Assembly: GCA_002483605.1 (NCBI GenBank)
Contig: DLIG01000010.1
Coordinates: forward strand, 9,241-73,240
Direction: 5' to 3'
Length of the DNA stretch: 64,000 nt
Source: Sulfurovum sp. UBA7648
GTDB lineage: Bacteria > Campylobacterota > Campylobacteria > Campylobacterales > Sulfurovaceae
Shown: one piece after another, positions 35,754 through 44,981 of the stretch
Position numbering within the stretch: position 1 is the stretch's first letter
Layout of the letters: each line of letters begins with the position of its first letter
Program-made: the position numbers and the translations under genes
Notes under the pieces: generated by a model
Database searches by the model: none
Seen by the model: only the letters and a program-made list of their open reading frames with translations
Told to the model about the DNA's origin: nothing

Positions 35754-35846
35754 TTGCGATCCTTGTTTATTTTTTTATACGAAGAGAATAATCTCATCTG
35801 CTCGGTTGTGTTCATACAATGTCAATGTTGCCTTATTTGGCAGATT

Positions 35847-36605
35847 TTATTGTTTTGGCAAGCCATATCCATTGGCTTTTAAAATTGTAACCGCTTTTGG
35901 CGAAGACATAAAGCGCAAAAATTTCTTAGCAGCGATCTGATTTTCCGGTGTGCCGTTTTTGAGTCCTACCATCGCTTGGTCTATAGTATTGTATGCATTC
36001 GGATCCACTTCTACCCATTTACCTACATTTTTCATTTCAGGACTAAGGACGATAGATTTTGCTATGAAGCCTACATCAACCGCTTTTGTAGTTACATAAC
36101 TGCCCACCTGAGATATAGACTCAGCGACTACAATTTTTGGCTGTGCTTTTGGTGTTACCTTATAATAATTCATCGTATTTACAGCCTCTATACCGTAAGG
36201 TGCTGTTTTTGGATTGGCGATCGCAATCTTTTTTACCGATGGGTCAGTTACTATCGCTACGCCTTTGGATAGATCGATTCCCGTGTCGCTCCAAAGTACT
36301 AATGAACCATAAGCATATACTTGTGACGGTGTAGTGGTATATCCGGCTTTGGCAAGTTTGGCAGGATATTCTACGTCAGCAGAAAGAAATGCATCAAACG
36401 GAGCTCCGCTCATGATTTGCTGAGTTAGCTTGCCTGAAGCTCCTGTGATGATCTTAACTTTGATATTTGTATTTTTTGTAAACTCTTTGGCTATGTCATT
36501 GACTGCATATTTTAGATTGGCAGCAGCTGCGACAGTGATGGTTTGCGACCATGAAGCCGAGAACAACATCATGGAGGCAAACAGTAGTTTTGAAATTATC
36601 TTCAT
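35847..36605 (-). CDS. modA: Molybdate-binding periplasmic protein ModA
   Basis: 252 residues, signal peptide 1-20 (SWSQT). ModA signature: TVAAAANLKYAVNDIAKEFTKNTNIKVKIITGASGKLTQQI, then SGAPFDAFLSADVEYPAKL and LVLWSDTGIDLS, VKKIAIANPKTAPYGIEA. First gene of run A; AAGGAAGG precedes the ATG. A candidate -10 (TATGAT, 36649-36654 on the minus strand) and the ModE-like site at 36680-36703 lie just upstream. Confidence 0.93.
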   Translation of the reverse strand: MKIISKLLFASMMLFSASWSQTITVAAAANLKYAVNDIAKEFTKNTNIKVKIITGASGKLTQQIMSGAPFDAFLSADVEYPAKLAKAGYTTTPSQVYAYGSLVLWSDTGIDLSKGVAIVTDPSVKKIAIANPKTAPYGIEAVNTMNYYKVTPKAQPKIVVAESISQVGSYVTTKAVDVGFIAKSIVLSPEMKNVGKWVEVDPNAYNTIDQAMVGLKNGTPENQIAAKKFLRFMSSPKAVTILKANGYGLPKQ

Positions 36606-36679
36606 AGGTCTATCCTTCCTTTATATATATTTTTGCATAACGAAAATCATCATACAAAAACTGTTCCATAGCATTAAAA

Positions 36680-36703
36680 CGTTATATTTTTTTATAGATA
36701 ACG
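36680..36703. promoter_or_regulatory. ModE-like operator A upstream of modA
   Basis: CGTTATAT-N8-AGATAACG, 24 bp, has the size, end bases and arm pattern of the Escherichia coli modA operator bound by ModE-molybdate (CGTTATAT-N8-ACATAACG as I recall it). It lies upstream of a -10 (TATGAT, 36649-36654 minus) and 75 bases from the modA start, overlapping or just above the -35 area. The rest of the 301-base spacer 36606-36906 is very AT-rich and shows no gene. Confidence 0.75.
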
Positions 36704-36906
36704 TATATTAAGTTATATTTACTTAAAAAGTTATTTACTATTCGTTAACTTTTCATAATTTTTATAAATTTAAAAAATATACCTAATAATATCGTCTATA
36801 AATAAAGAAAAATAATTTTAATATTTGATTTATTTATTGTTATCATAAAATAAACTGTTAATATATTCGGGAATAGATTATCTAATTTTAAAAGTTATAA
36901 GTGTTT

Positions 36907-37842
36907 TTACTCTTGCATCTCTTTATATAAATCTGCCAGGCATGCTACAAAATCAGGATGGCTGTTAGGTGCTTTAGCCACGCGATAGTCAATTATGCCT
37001 ATTTTATGAGCAAGTTCACGGTACTCGATATCCAGCTCAAATTCTGTCTCAGAGTTATCGAGCGTAAATGCTATCGGAAATACTATGACTTTTTTGCCGT
37101 TAAACTCATAGAGCTTGTCATCCATATATGGCCGCAGCCATTCCACCGGACCAAGGCGAGATTGATAAGCTAAGTGTGACGCGGCAAATTCAATGCCGTC
37201 TTTTAGTAGTAATTTTCTCACATGAAACAGTGTATATCTAATATGCTGCTGATACAGGTCTCCTCTATCGACTATCTTTTTGGGCAATCCGTGGGCAGAA
37301 AATAGCAGCTCAAATTCTTTTGCATCGTTATTATTAAGAGCCTCTTTTATTCTCTCGACTATTGATTTGATGTAAAGAGGATGGCTATGGTAACTAGATA
37401 CAGTCTTTATTCTATCGGTTAGCCCTAGTTTGTTCGATGCTCTGTAGAGGTCATCAAGACTGGATAGCGTAGTAGTGCTCGAATGCTGAGGATAGAGCGG
37501 TATGGCATAAATCTCATCAGTGTTCTTTAATTTTTGCAGCACATCCAAAGCGAATGGAGGTGTGTATCGCATAACAGCATATACATTTGCATCCACCCTT
37601 TTTGACAAAGCTTCTACAAGCTCATCGGTATATTTGATAAGCGGAGATTTTCCTCCTAGTTTGGCATAGTTATGTTTTGCTTCATTCAACCGCTTGCTAA
37701 TGATAAGTTTGGATATAAGCCATCTGATTGGCTTGGGGGCAGAAATGATGCGGCGGTCGTTAAACATATTGTATAGAAATACTTCGACTTCATCTAGGTT
37801 ATTTGGCCCTCCCATGTTGAGAAGCAATATAGCTTTTTTCAT
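36907..37842 (-). CDS. hemH: Ferrochelatase
   Basis: 311 residues from ATG 37842, chosen because AAGG is seven bases upstream; ATG 37848 is too near the same AAGG, and the frame back to 37911 has no site. HemH inserts iron into protoporphyrin IX to make haem. Motifs: AILLLNMGGPNNLDEVEVFLYNMFNDRRII, IPLYPQHSSTTTLSSLDDL, LLFSAHGLPKKIVDRGD with the catalytic His, YQSRLGPVEWLRPYMDD, and IAFTLDNSETEFELD. Single leftward gene between modA and the divergent tig. Confidence 0.93.
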   Translation of the reverse strand: MKKAILLLNMGGPNNLDEVEVFLYNMFNDRRIISAPKPIRWLISKLIISKRLNEAKHNYAKLGGKSPLIKYTDELVEALSKRVDANVYAVMRYTPPFALDVLQKLKNTDEIYAIPLYPQHSSTTTLSSLDDLYRASNKLGLTDRIKTVSSYHSHPLYIKSIVERIKEALNNNDAKEFELLFSAHGLPKKIVDRGDLYQQHIRYTLFHVRKLLLKDGIEFAASHLAYQSRLGPVEWLRPYMDDKLYEFNGKKVIVFPIAFTLDNSETEFELDIEYRELAHKIGIIDYRVAKAPNSHPDFVACLADLYKEMQE

Positions 37843-37977
37843 TAGCATGCCTTGGCTTATAGGATATATATTTTTATGATTTATATCATTTTTCTTTAGG
37901 AATATTAGCATAACATAGCAAGAAACTCCCTATGATAAAAGCACAATAAAATAGATAACAATTATTTTTTAACCATC

Positions 37978-38007
37978 TTTTGGCTAAAATCACGCAATTA
38001 CTATAAT
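37978..38007 (+). promoter_or_regulatory. Candidate promoter of tig-clpP-def
   Basis: TTTTGGCTAAAAT (-10 TAAAAT at 37985-37990) has the T-rich, TG-containing form of Campylobacterota sigma-70 promoters; a nearly identical TTTTGGCTACAAT precedes the HerA-like gene, and TTGGCTAAAAT precedes dnaA. A second TATAAT is at 38002-38007. Either would give a short leader before the GTG start of tig. Confidence 0.45.
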
Positions 38008-38036
38008 TAAATACCCCAAACCCCAAAAGGAAAAAA

Positions 38037-39329
38037 GTGAAAGTAACAGTAAACAAAATAGACGACGCAAATGTATCTATGAGCGCAACGATCTTAAAAG
38101 CGGATATAGATAAAAATATTGAAACTCTTGCAGCACAAGCAGGCAAAAGCATGAAAGTAGACGGTTTTCGTAAGGGTAAAGTGCCAGCACATGTAGTAAA
38201 AAAATTGCATGGCGATAAATTGGCTCACGATGCTGAAGCAGAAGCAGTTAAAGCTCTTTTGGACCAAGGCAGCAAAGAGGCAAAATTAAATCCAAATGAC
38301 GTTATAGGCCAACCGTTTTTCAAAAAATATGAGAAAAATGATAAAGGTATCGATGTTGAAGTAGAAGTTTCTTTGAGACCTGCTATTGATCTTGGTGATT
38401 ATGCGAGCATCGCTCCAAAATTTGAAAAACCTGAGATCAGCGAAGCGCTGGTCAATGAGAGATTGGACGGGCTAGTGGCTGCTCAAGCTCCATACGAAAA
38501 GATCAAAAGAGCAAGAGCTCTTAAAAAAGATGATATGGCAGTGATCGATTTCGTGGGCAGCGTTGATGGTGTGCCTTTTGAAGGCGGCAAAGCAGAGAAT
38601 TTCTCTCTTAAGATCGGCTCAGGACAATTTATTCCTGGCTTTGAAGATCAAATGATCGGTATGAAACCGAATGAGACTAAAACTATCAAAGTAACATTTC
38701 CTGCAGAATACGGCGCAGCAAACCTAGCAGGCAAAGAGGCTGATTTTGAAGTTACATTGAATGAAATTCAAGTAAAAGCTACGCCAACACTTGATGATGA
38801 ATTAGCAGCCAAACTTCTTCATGGAGCAGAAGGTGCAAATGTAGATATGCTAAAAGAGAGAATCAAAGAGCAGCTTCAAAGAGAAGAGATCTCAAAACTT
38901 TATAACAGTGAGTTAAAGCCTCAATTGGTGGATGCCTTGGTAGCTAAATATGACTTTGCATTGCCAAATAACATAGTAGAGCAAGAAGTAGATGTAAAGA
39001 TCAACCAAAAAGCGGGCACTATGAGCGCCGAAGAACTTGAAAGCTACAAAAACAACCCTGAAAAAGTTGATGCCCTTAGAGATGAAGTAAGAGATGAAGC
39101 TAAAATGAGTGTAAAAGCCACATTTATAGTAGATGCCCTTGCGCGTGCAGAAAAGATCAGCGCAAACGACCAAGAAGTTTCTCAAGCTATCTATTATGAA
39201 GCTATAATGTCAGGACAAGATCCACAAAAAGTAATGGAATACTACAGCAAAAACAATCTTCTTCCTGCTATCAAAATGGGAATCATAGAAGACAAACTAT
39301 TCTCAAAACTTTTGGGTCTTGAAGATTAA
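38037..39329 (+). CDS. tig: Trigger factor
   Basis: 430 residues. Ribosome-associated chaperone and prolyl isomerase. The N-terminal ribosome-docking signature is GFRKGKVPAHVV (about 42-53); the FKBP-type PPIase core has DDMAVIDFVGSVDGVPFEGGKAENFSLKIGSGQFIPGFEDQMIG; the rest is the helical C-terminal chaperone arm. GTG start at 38037 with AAAAGG six bases upstream. First gene of a run with clpP and def, an order shared with Campylobacter. Confidence 0.96.
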   Translation: MKVTVNKIDDANVSMSATILKADIDKNIETLAAQAGKSMKVDGFRKGKVPAHVVKKLHGDKLAHDAEAEAVKALLDQGSKEAKLNPNDVIGQPFFKKYEKNDKGIDVEVEVSLRPAIDLGDYASIAPKFEKPEISEALVNERLDGLVAAQAPYEKIKRARALKKDDMAVIDFVGSVDGVPFEGGKAENFSLKIGSGQFIPGFEDQMIGMKPNETKTIKVTFPAEYGAANLAGKEADFEVTLNEIQVKATPTLDDELAAKLLHGAEGANVDMLKERIKEQLQREEISKLYNSELKPQLVDALVAKYDFALPNNIVEQEVDVKINQKAGTMSAEELESYKNNPEKVDALRDEVRDEAKMSVKATFIVDALARAEKISANDQEVSQAIYYEAIMSGQDPQKVMEYYSKNNLLPAIKMGIIEDKLFSKLLGLED

Positions 39330-39353
39330 TTACATATCAAATAAAGGCTGAAA

Positions 39354-39941
39354 ATGAGTTATGTTATACCATATGTTATAGAGCAGACCGGCAGGGGCGA
39401 GAGAAGTTATGACATCTACTCAAGACTGCTAAAAGATAGAATAATTATGCTTAGCGGTGAAGTAAATGATCAAGTATCATCTTCTATAGTAGCTCAGCTC
39501 CTTTTTCTAGAAGCTCAAGACCCGGATAAAGATATCTATTTTTATATCAATTCTCCGGGCGGAGTGGTAACTAGCGGACTTTCTATGTTTGATACCATGA
39601 ATTATATCAAGCCCGATATCGTTACTATTTGTGTGGGACAAGCAGCTTCTATGGGGGCATTTTTGCTAGCTGCCGGCACAAAAGGCAAACGGTACGCATT
39701 GCCGCATGCTCGCATTATGATACATCAGCCTTCAGGCGGCGCACAAGGCCAATCGACAGATATCCAAATACAAGCTAAAGAGATACAGCGTCTCAAAGAT
39801 ACGCTCAATGAAATCCTTGCCAAACAAACAGGCAAGTCTATCAAGAAAGTAGAGCAAGATACCGAAAGAGATAACTTTATGTCAGCCGAAGAAGCCATGG
39901 AATACGGCCTTATAGATAAGGTATTGACCAAGAGCCTATAA
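39354..39941 (+). CDS. clpP: ATP-dependent Clp protease proteolytic subunit
   Basis: 195 residues. Catalytic serine in [10 protein letters not shown] (Ser99), His in [15 protein letters not shown] (His124), and the Asp in the [22 protein letters not shown] segment. Ring-forming peptidase that works with ClpX or ClpA. 24 bases after tig and 12 before def; one transcript is likely. Confidence 0.97.
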   Translation: MSYVIPYVIEQTGRGERSYDIYSRLLKDRIIMLSGEVNDQVSSSIVAQLLFLEAQDPDKDIYFYINSPGGVVTSGLSMFDTMNYIKPDIVTICVGQAASMGAFLLAAGTKGKRYALPHARIMIHQPSGGAQGQSTDIQIQAKEIQRLKDTLNEILAKQTGKSIKKVEQDTERDNFMSAEEAMEYGLIDKVLTKSL

Positions 39942-39953
39942 AAAGATTATTTT

Positions 39954-40466
39954 ATGATAAGAGAAATTGTAATCTATCCTGATAAAAGACTCAAGCTCGT
40001 TTCAGAGGAAGTCGTTCAGTTTGATAAGTCGCTTCACGATCTTTTGGATGATATGTATGACACTATGGTCGCCAAAAACGGAGTAGGGCTTGCAGCTATT
40101 CAGATAGGAGTACCCAAAAGAGTACTCATTATAAATGTTCCAATCAAAGATGAAGAAATAGGCCGCGATCAGCCTAAAGAAAATACACTAGAGATCATCA
40201 ATCCTGTTTTTGAAGAAAAACATGGATCTACCGTATTTCAAGAAGGATGCTTGAGCGTTCCGGGTATCTATGAAGATGTAAACAGATTCGAGTATGTAAA
40301 GATAACATACCAGGATAGATACGGCAATAAGCACGAGATAGAAGATGATGATTTTTTGGCAATCGCTATTCAGCATGAAGTAGATCATTTAGACGGCAAA
40401 GTATTTGTGGAAAAACTATCATTTATCAAGCGCAAAAAGTTTGAAAAAGAGTGGAAAAAAAGATAA
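39954..40466 (+). CDS. def: Peptide deformylase
   Basis: 170 residues. Metal enzyme removing the formyl group from nascent proteins. Motif 1 GVGLAAIQIG (about 43-52), motif 2 EGCLSVPG with Cys99, motif 3 QHEVDHLDG with His141, Glu142 and His145. Full-length bacterial type I. Its grouping with trigger factor fits a shared role at the ribosome exit. Last gene of the tig-clpP-def run. Confidence 0.97.
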   Translation: MIREIVIYPDKRLKLVSEEVVQFDKSLHDLLDDMYDTMVAKNGVGLAAIQIGVPKRVLIINVPIKDEEIGRDQPKENTLEIINPVFEEKHGSTVFQEGCLSVPGIYEDVNRFEYVKITYQDRYGNKHEIEDDDFLAIAIQHEVDHLDGKVFVEKLSFIKRKKFEKEWKKR

Positions 40467-40545
40467 AAACAGTTTGCCATGATAAGGTAAAAACATATTA
40501 TTTGTGTAAAGCAACAATTTATACATAACTTCATATAATCTCTAT

Positions 40546-41388
40546 ATGGAAAATGTGGAATTTTATACTTTTTTATCGGCTTTTCTGCTTACGTTGTTTG
40601 CCGGTCTTTCGACATCAATCGGTGCTGTTTTGGCATTTTTTTCAAGCGGTAAAAATTATATTATATTATCCATTGGCATGGGTTTTTCGGCCGGCGTTAT
40701 GATCTATATCTCTTTTGTGGAAATACTCAGTAAATCAAAACTCTCTTTTATGCAATTTTATTCCAATGAAATTATTGGAGAATCTTTGGCGGTTGTTTCG
40801 TTTTTTGCAGGTATTGCATTAAGTGCTCTTATTGATCGTCTTATCCCAAAAGACGTCAATCCGCATGAGATGAAAAGCGATAAAGAACTTTTGGAATTAA
40901 AACCTCAAGAAAAACACCGAGATAACAACTTTTTTTTAAAAAGGACCGGGATATTTGTCGCTATAGCTATAGCTATTCATAATTTTCCTGAGGGTTTTGC
41001 CACATTTATGTCATCGCTTGATAGTATTTCAATCGGCGCCAGTATAGCATTTGCAATTGCTATCCACAATATCCCAGAAGGGATGGCAGTCTCGTTGCCT
41101 ATCTACCATGCTACAGGCAACAAAAAAAATGCTTTTTGGTATGCTACATTATCAGGCCTGGCTGAGCCTCTCGGTGCCCTTGTAGGATTTTTTCTGCTTT
41201 TTCCGTTTATGGGACCGGTTATGCTCGGGACCGCTTTTGGAGTTGTTGCCGGCATAATGATATATATTTCTTTTGATGAGCTTTTGCCTGCTGCTAGGGT
41301 TTATGGCAATGCTCATACTACTATAGGCGGCATAATATTAGGGATGTTTGTAATGGCCATTAGCCTGATATTGTTTAAAATGGTTTAA
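40546..41388 (+). CDS. zupT: ZIP-family zinc/metal importer ZupT
   Basis: 280 residues, about eight membrane helices. ZIP signature His/Glu sites appear twice: AIAIHNFPEGFATFMSSL and AIAIHNIPEGMAVSLPIY, the metal-binding helices IV and V. A cytoplasmic loop with acidic/histidine residues (EMKSDKELLELKPQEKHRDNN) lies between helices. It imports zinc and probably other divalent ions. A separate unit 80 bases after def; the 171 bases after it hold no clear terminator. Confidence 0.88.
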   Translation: MENVEFYTFLSAFLLTLFAGLSTSIGAVLAFFSSGKNYIILSIGMGFSAGVMIYISFVEILSKSKLSFMQFYSNEIIGESLAVVSFFAGIALSALIDRLIPKDVNPHEMKSDKELLELKPQEKHRDNNFFLKRTGIFVAIAIAIHNFPEGFATFMSSLDSISIGASIAFAIAIHNIPEGMAVSLPIYHATGNKKNAFWYATLSGLAEPLGALVGFFLLFPFMGPVMLGTAFGVVAGIMIYISFDELLPAARVYGNAHTTIGGIILGMFVMAISLILFKMV

Positions 41389-41559
41389 ATATTATTATTG
41401 ATTAGCAATAGCGTAACGCCTCACACATGGCGGGAATTTACTAGAGAAACCAAAAGACTCTTTAGATGATAAATAAATAGCAAAGAAATTTAAAAGAAAA
41501 AAATATGACATTTTGACATATTTTTTGTTATGATGTTTAGTTTTTGACATACTTGCATT

Positions 41560-43122
41560 ATGAGCAAAGAAAATGAAACACTTCCCATGGAAGAACCGAC
41601 AGGTGTCACTGTTATAAACCGCCTTACTTGCGCTACGCTTGAAGGAGTAAATGCTAAGGTTATAGAGGTAGAAGCTACATTCACCAAAGGGCTTCCGGGT
41701 TTTGCTGTAGTGGGGTTGGCTAGCAGCGATATTCAAGAGGCAAAAGAAAGGGTTAAATCCGCCCTGCTTACGAACCAATTCATATTTCCTCCTCTCAAGA
41801 TCACTATCAATCTAAGCCCAAGCGATCTTAAAAAAAGCGGCACACACTTTGATCTTTCACTTGCACTGTTGATCGCACTGAACAAACAAACATTTATCCA
41901 AGAGGGACTTTTTGTGTTTGGCGAGCTTGGACTTGACGGCAAGGTCAAAAGCAGTTCTATGCTTTTTCCTCTGGTTCTCTCTCTTAAAGAGCAGGGGTTG
42001 ATCAGCAAAGCCATCGTACCCAGAGAAGCAATAACATATCTTAGTTATATTTCTGGAGTCGATTTTATACCTGTTGATACCTTGTCCGAAGCGATCAGTG
42101 TGATTAAAAATGAAGTTCTGCCAGGCGCAATAGAACATTTTTCTTATGATGCCAAATCGTTAATTATAGACAACAAAGAGTATTTTTTTGATGATAGATT
42201 TGAAAGTGATTTTGCAGATGTAAAGGGCCAACCGATAGCAAAAAGAGCCTCTTTGATAGCTGCGGCAGGCATGCATAATTTTCTTATGGAGGGCAGTCCC
42301 GGATGCGGCAAGAGCATGATAGCAAAACGCCTAAGGAGCATTTTGCCTCCGCTTGACGAAAAAGAGATACTTTCAATTGCCAAACATCAATTTTTAGATG
42401 GGATGCTCCCTTCTTTTGGAGCATTGCGCCCTATAAGATCGCCTCATCATACAGCTACAAGCGCATCTGTATTCGGAGGAGGCTCAACCCAAGCAAAAAT
42501 AGGTGAAGTTGCTCTTGCGCACAATGGTATACTTTTTTTTGATGAATTGCCGCACTTTTCAAAGCAAGTACTTGAAGCGCTCAGAGAGCCGTTGCAAGAT
42601 AGAAAGGTGCATATTGCCAGAGTTAATGCTAAAATAGCTTATGAATCAGATATCATGTTCGTTGCAGCCATGAATCCTTGTCCATGCGGCAACCTTCTGT
42701 CAAAAAGTAAAATGTGCAGATGCAATGAAGCTGAGATCAAACGATATCAAAACAGGCTAAGTGATCCATTTTTAGACAGGATCGACCTCTTTGTGACAAT
42801 GCAAGAAGTGAGCAGCGAAGATAGATCCGATATTACTTCATCATCAATGCATTCAAGCGCCATTAAAGCTTTTATAGCCCAAAAAAGCCGCAATCAGCTT
42901 AAATTGAACGGCAAGCTTAGCGAAGAAGATATCGAGAAATTTTGCATACTCAATAATGAAGCCAAAGAGATATTGGATAGCGCCATAAGCAGATTCGGGC
43001 TTACTCACAGAAGCATAGCCAGCATTAAAAAAGTTGCTCGTACGATTGCCGATCTAGAAGGGAATGAACAGATCACAAAAAGTGATCTGCTCGAAGCTTT
43101 GAGTTATCGAAGGCGCAAATAG
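41560..43122 (+). CDS. comM: YifB/ComM family Mg-chelatase-like AAA ATPase
   Basis: 520 residues. An N-terminal Lon-like ChlI domain (LEGVNAKVIEVEATFTKGLPGFAVVGLASSDIQEAKERVKSAL), the MgsA-type AAA core with Walker A EGSPGCGKSMIAKRL and Walker B ILFFDELPHF, and a C-terminal zinc-binding stretch NPCPCGN...MCRC with a DRID segment. ComM is a branch-migration helicase used in natural transformation. A weak ribosome site; the first ATG (41560) and the tenth codon ATG are both possible starts. Its end overlaps the convergent lipoprotein gene by 19 bases. Confidence 0.9.
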   Translation: MSKENETLPMEEPTGVTVINRLTCATLEGVNAKVIEVEATFTKGLPGFAVVGLASSDIQEAKERVKSALLTNQFIFPPLKITINLSPSDLKKSGTHFDLSLALLIALNKQTFIQEGLFVFGELGLDGKVKSSSMLFPLVLSLKEQGLISKAIVPREAITYLSYISGVDFIPVDTLSEAISVIKNEVLPGAIEHFSYDAKSLIIDNKEYFFDDRFESDFADVKGQPIAKRASLIAAAGMHNFLMEGSPGCGKSMIAKRLRSILPPLDEKEILSIAKHQFLDGMLPSFGALRPIRSPHHTATSASVFGGGSTQAKIGEVALAHNGILFFDELPHFSKQVLEALREPLQDRKVHIARVNAKIAYESDIMFVAAMNPCPCGNLLSKSKMCRCNEAEIKRYQNRLSDPFLDRIDLFVTMQEVSSEDRSDITSSSMHSSAIKAFIAQKSRNQLKLNGKLSEEDIEKFCILNNEAKEILDSAISRFGLTHRSIASIKKVARTIADLEGNEQITKSDLLEALSYRRRK

Positions 43123-43688
43123 CTTATTTTTTTTATCTCTGTTACAACTACCCCTCTAAAATCGCCCAGCTTAAATCCGTTTGCAAGATCTCTTGGATAG
43201 TGCTCTTTGATCTTTTCTTTTGTTTGTTGATTCATAGTTTTGAGGTCCCCATGGCAAACCATACATGGTTGAGCCATAGGAAGCGGCTTATATACTCTGT
43301 AACTATCGTTCATTTCTACTACTACCGGAGCAAAATTTTTGGATGCCATGATATTATTCATTACTTCTGTATCCTTAGAATCAGGCTTGTTTGCCGGATT
43401 TCTATATTTTATAGCAGTTCTTCTGACTTTGGCATTTGATGGTAATTGTTTGTTATATTCATCAGTAAGCGGCATGGCTGCATTTGCACAGGCCATCATC
43501 CCTGATGCACCGGTCGGGTCAGATTTGAGTGATTCCATAAGTACAGGCTTTATTGCAGACACGAGACCATCTGCATAAGAAACTCCTTTTGCTTCTATGT
43601 TTTTTAGATTTTTCTCAGGCGCGATCGCGGTTGTTTGTGTACATGCTCCAAGCATCAAGGCTATAGGTAAGATCATTATTTTTTTCAT
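43104..43688 (-). CDS. DUF3365/Tll0287-like haem-binding lipoprotein
   Basis: 194 residues. Lipobox ALMLGAC with acylated Cys16, so anchored to a membrane outside the cytoplasm. A single c-type haem motif CMVCH (142-146) lies in a PAS-like DUF3365 domain (KYRNPANKPDSKDTEVM is the typical segment). Such proteins are suspected periplasmic haem sensors or electron carriers. Divergent from the permease at 43856 across a Fur-like box, so possibly iron-regulated. Confidence 0.75.
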   Translation of the reverse strand: MKKIMILPIALMLGACTQTTAIAPEKNLKNIEAKGVSYADGLVSAIKPVLMESLKSDPTGASGMMACANAAMPLTDEYNKQLPSNAKVRRTAIKYRNPANKPDSKDTEVMNNIMASKNFAPVVVEMNDSYRVYKPLPMAQPCMVCHGDLKTMNQQTKEKIKEHYPRDLANGFKLGDFRGVVVTEIKKISYLRLR

Positions 43689-43761
43689 AAATATAATCCT
43701 TTTTTAATTTTTTTCAGAGTATATCTATTCAAACTTAAATATTTTAAATCCAATATCAAAT

Positions 43762-43780
43762 GATAACGATAATGATTATT
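43762..43780. promoter_or_regulatory. Fur-box-like sequence between divergent genes
   Basis: GATAACGATAATGATTATT agrees with the classical 19-bp Fur box (GATAATGATAATCATTATC) at 16 of 19 positions. It lies between the leftward haem lipoprotein (start 43688) and the rightward permease (start 43856), so one Fur- or Zur-type regulator could control both. Confidence 0.6.
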
Positions 43781-43855
43781 GTAACTTAAGCTATAACTTG
43801 CTATTATAAAGTATTGTTTTTTATGAGATCGATAAATAAAAAAGGAAACAAGTAA

Positions 43856-44926
43856 ATGGAGATATCATATTTTATAAATTCGCTATGGCAGCTTAGTGTT
43901 TCCATGGCTCCGTATATTCTTTTTGGTCTTATATTTGCCGGTATTTTGCATGAACTTATACCAGATAGTATAGTCATAAAACATTTGGGCAGCAGCAATG
44001 TCCTCTCAGTTATAAAAGCTACTATTTTTGGCACGCCGCTGCCTATATGTTCATGCGGCGTCATTCCATTGGCAAACTCTATTAAGAAATCAGGGGCGAG
44101 CAAAGGCGCAACTCTATCATTTCTTATTTCTACTCCAATTACGGGTGTCGATTCTATAATGGCGACATATGGAATTTTTGGGTGGATATTTACTCTATAT
44201 CGTATAATCAGCTCCTTTGTAATTGCCGTAATCGCAGGAATTTTAACAAATATCTTTGATAATAAAGAATTAAACGGTTCTGCTGCCAAGGAGTATACTT
44301 TTGTTGATGAGCAAAGTTGTTGCTCGCAAGGTAATTGTTGTGAAAATAAAATTATTAAAAAAAGATTTTCAATCATCAATGCTTTAAAATATGGATTTAT
44401 TACTTTATGTTCCGATATTGCAAAACCATTATTTTGGGGGCTAATTCTAGGCGCAGTGATTGCCTCAATGATTCCTGCAAGTCTAGGAGAGATTTTAAAA
44501 TCATATTATTGGCTTTCATATGTTATCGCCATTTTGATAGGAATTCCAATGTATGTATGCGCCACGGCTTCTTTGCCTATAGCAGCGGCCCTTATGCTTT
44601 CAGGAGTAAGCGCAGGGGCTGCTTTTGCATTTCTTACGGCGGGTCCGGCGACAAACACTGTTACAATCGCTGTAGTTAAAAAGATGCTAGGTAATCGCTC
44701 GCTATTTATATATCTTGTAAGTATTGCTGCAGGGAGTTTGTTTTTTGGATTAGGATTGGATTATATTTTTAACATAAATGATATAGATCCGGCATCTTTG
44801 GTGCATTTGCATGAAGACGTAAATATGATTAATATACTTAGTGCTATTATTCTTTGGTGTTTTGTTTTGTATTTTGTGATTACACCATATTTTATCAAGA
44901 AATCAAATGGAAAATGTTGTAATTGA
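43856..44926 (+). CDS. SO_0444-family metal efflux permease (ArsP/DUF318-like)
   Basis: 356 residues, about eight to ten membrane helices. Diagnostic LPICSCGVIPLANSIKKSGASKGATLSFLISTPITGVDS near residues 60-100, and a second GIPMYVCATASLPIAAALMLSGVSAGAAFAFLTAGPATNTVTI in the other half. A cytoplasmic loop contains QSCCSQGNCC, and the C-terminus CC; both could bind Cu, Zn or As. Family members export copper or zinc, or organic arsenicals. Behind the Fur-like box, with an AAAGGAAA ribosome site. Confidence 0.8.
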   Translation: MEISYFINSLWQLSVSMAPYILFGLIFAGILHELIPDSIVIKHLGSSNVLSVIKATIFGTPLPICSCGVIPLANSIKKSGASKGATLSFLISTPITGVDSIMATYGIFGWIFTLYRIISSFVIAVIAGILTNIFDNKELNGSAAKEYTFVDEQSCCSQGNCCENKIIKKRFSIINALKYGFITLCSDIAKPLFWGLILGAVIASMIPASLGEILKSYYWLSYVIAILIGIPMYVCATASLPIAAALMLSGVSAGAAFAFLTAGPATNTVTIAVVKKMLGNRSLFIYLVSIAAGSLFFGLGLDYIFNINDIDPASLVHLHEDVNMINILSAIILWCFVLYFVITPYFIKKSNGKCCN

Positions 44927-44958
44927 GCATAAAGATATGATTTTTTATATCTTTATGC
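44927..44958. terminator. Terminator hairpin between convergent genes
   Basis: GCATAAAGATAT (44927-44938) and ATATCTTTATGC (44947-44958) form a perfect 12-bp stem with an 8-base loop. It sits between the rightward permease (ends 44926) and the leftward YeiH-like gene (ends 44982). Confidence 0.7.
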
Positions 44959-44981
44959 CAAAAGAAGTATAATTTAAAATC

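Noticed and set aside
35754..35846. Possible terminator or attenuator between modA and the porin gene
   Set aside because: Only a 4- to 5-bp stem (TGCC/GGCA) without a T-run; I treat the genes as one operon.
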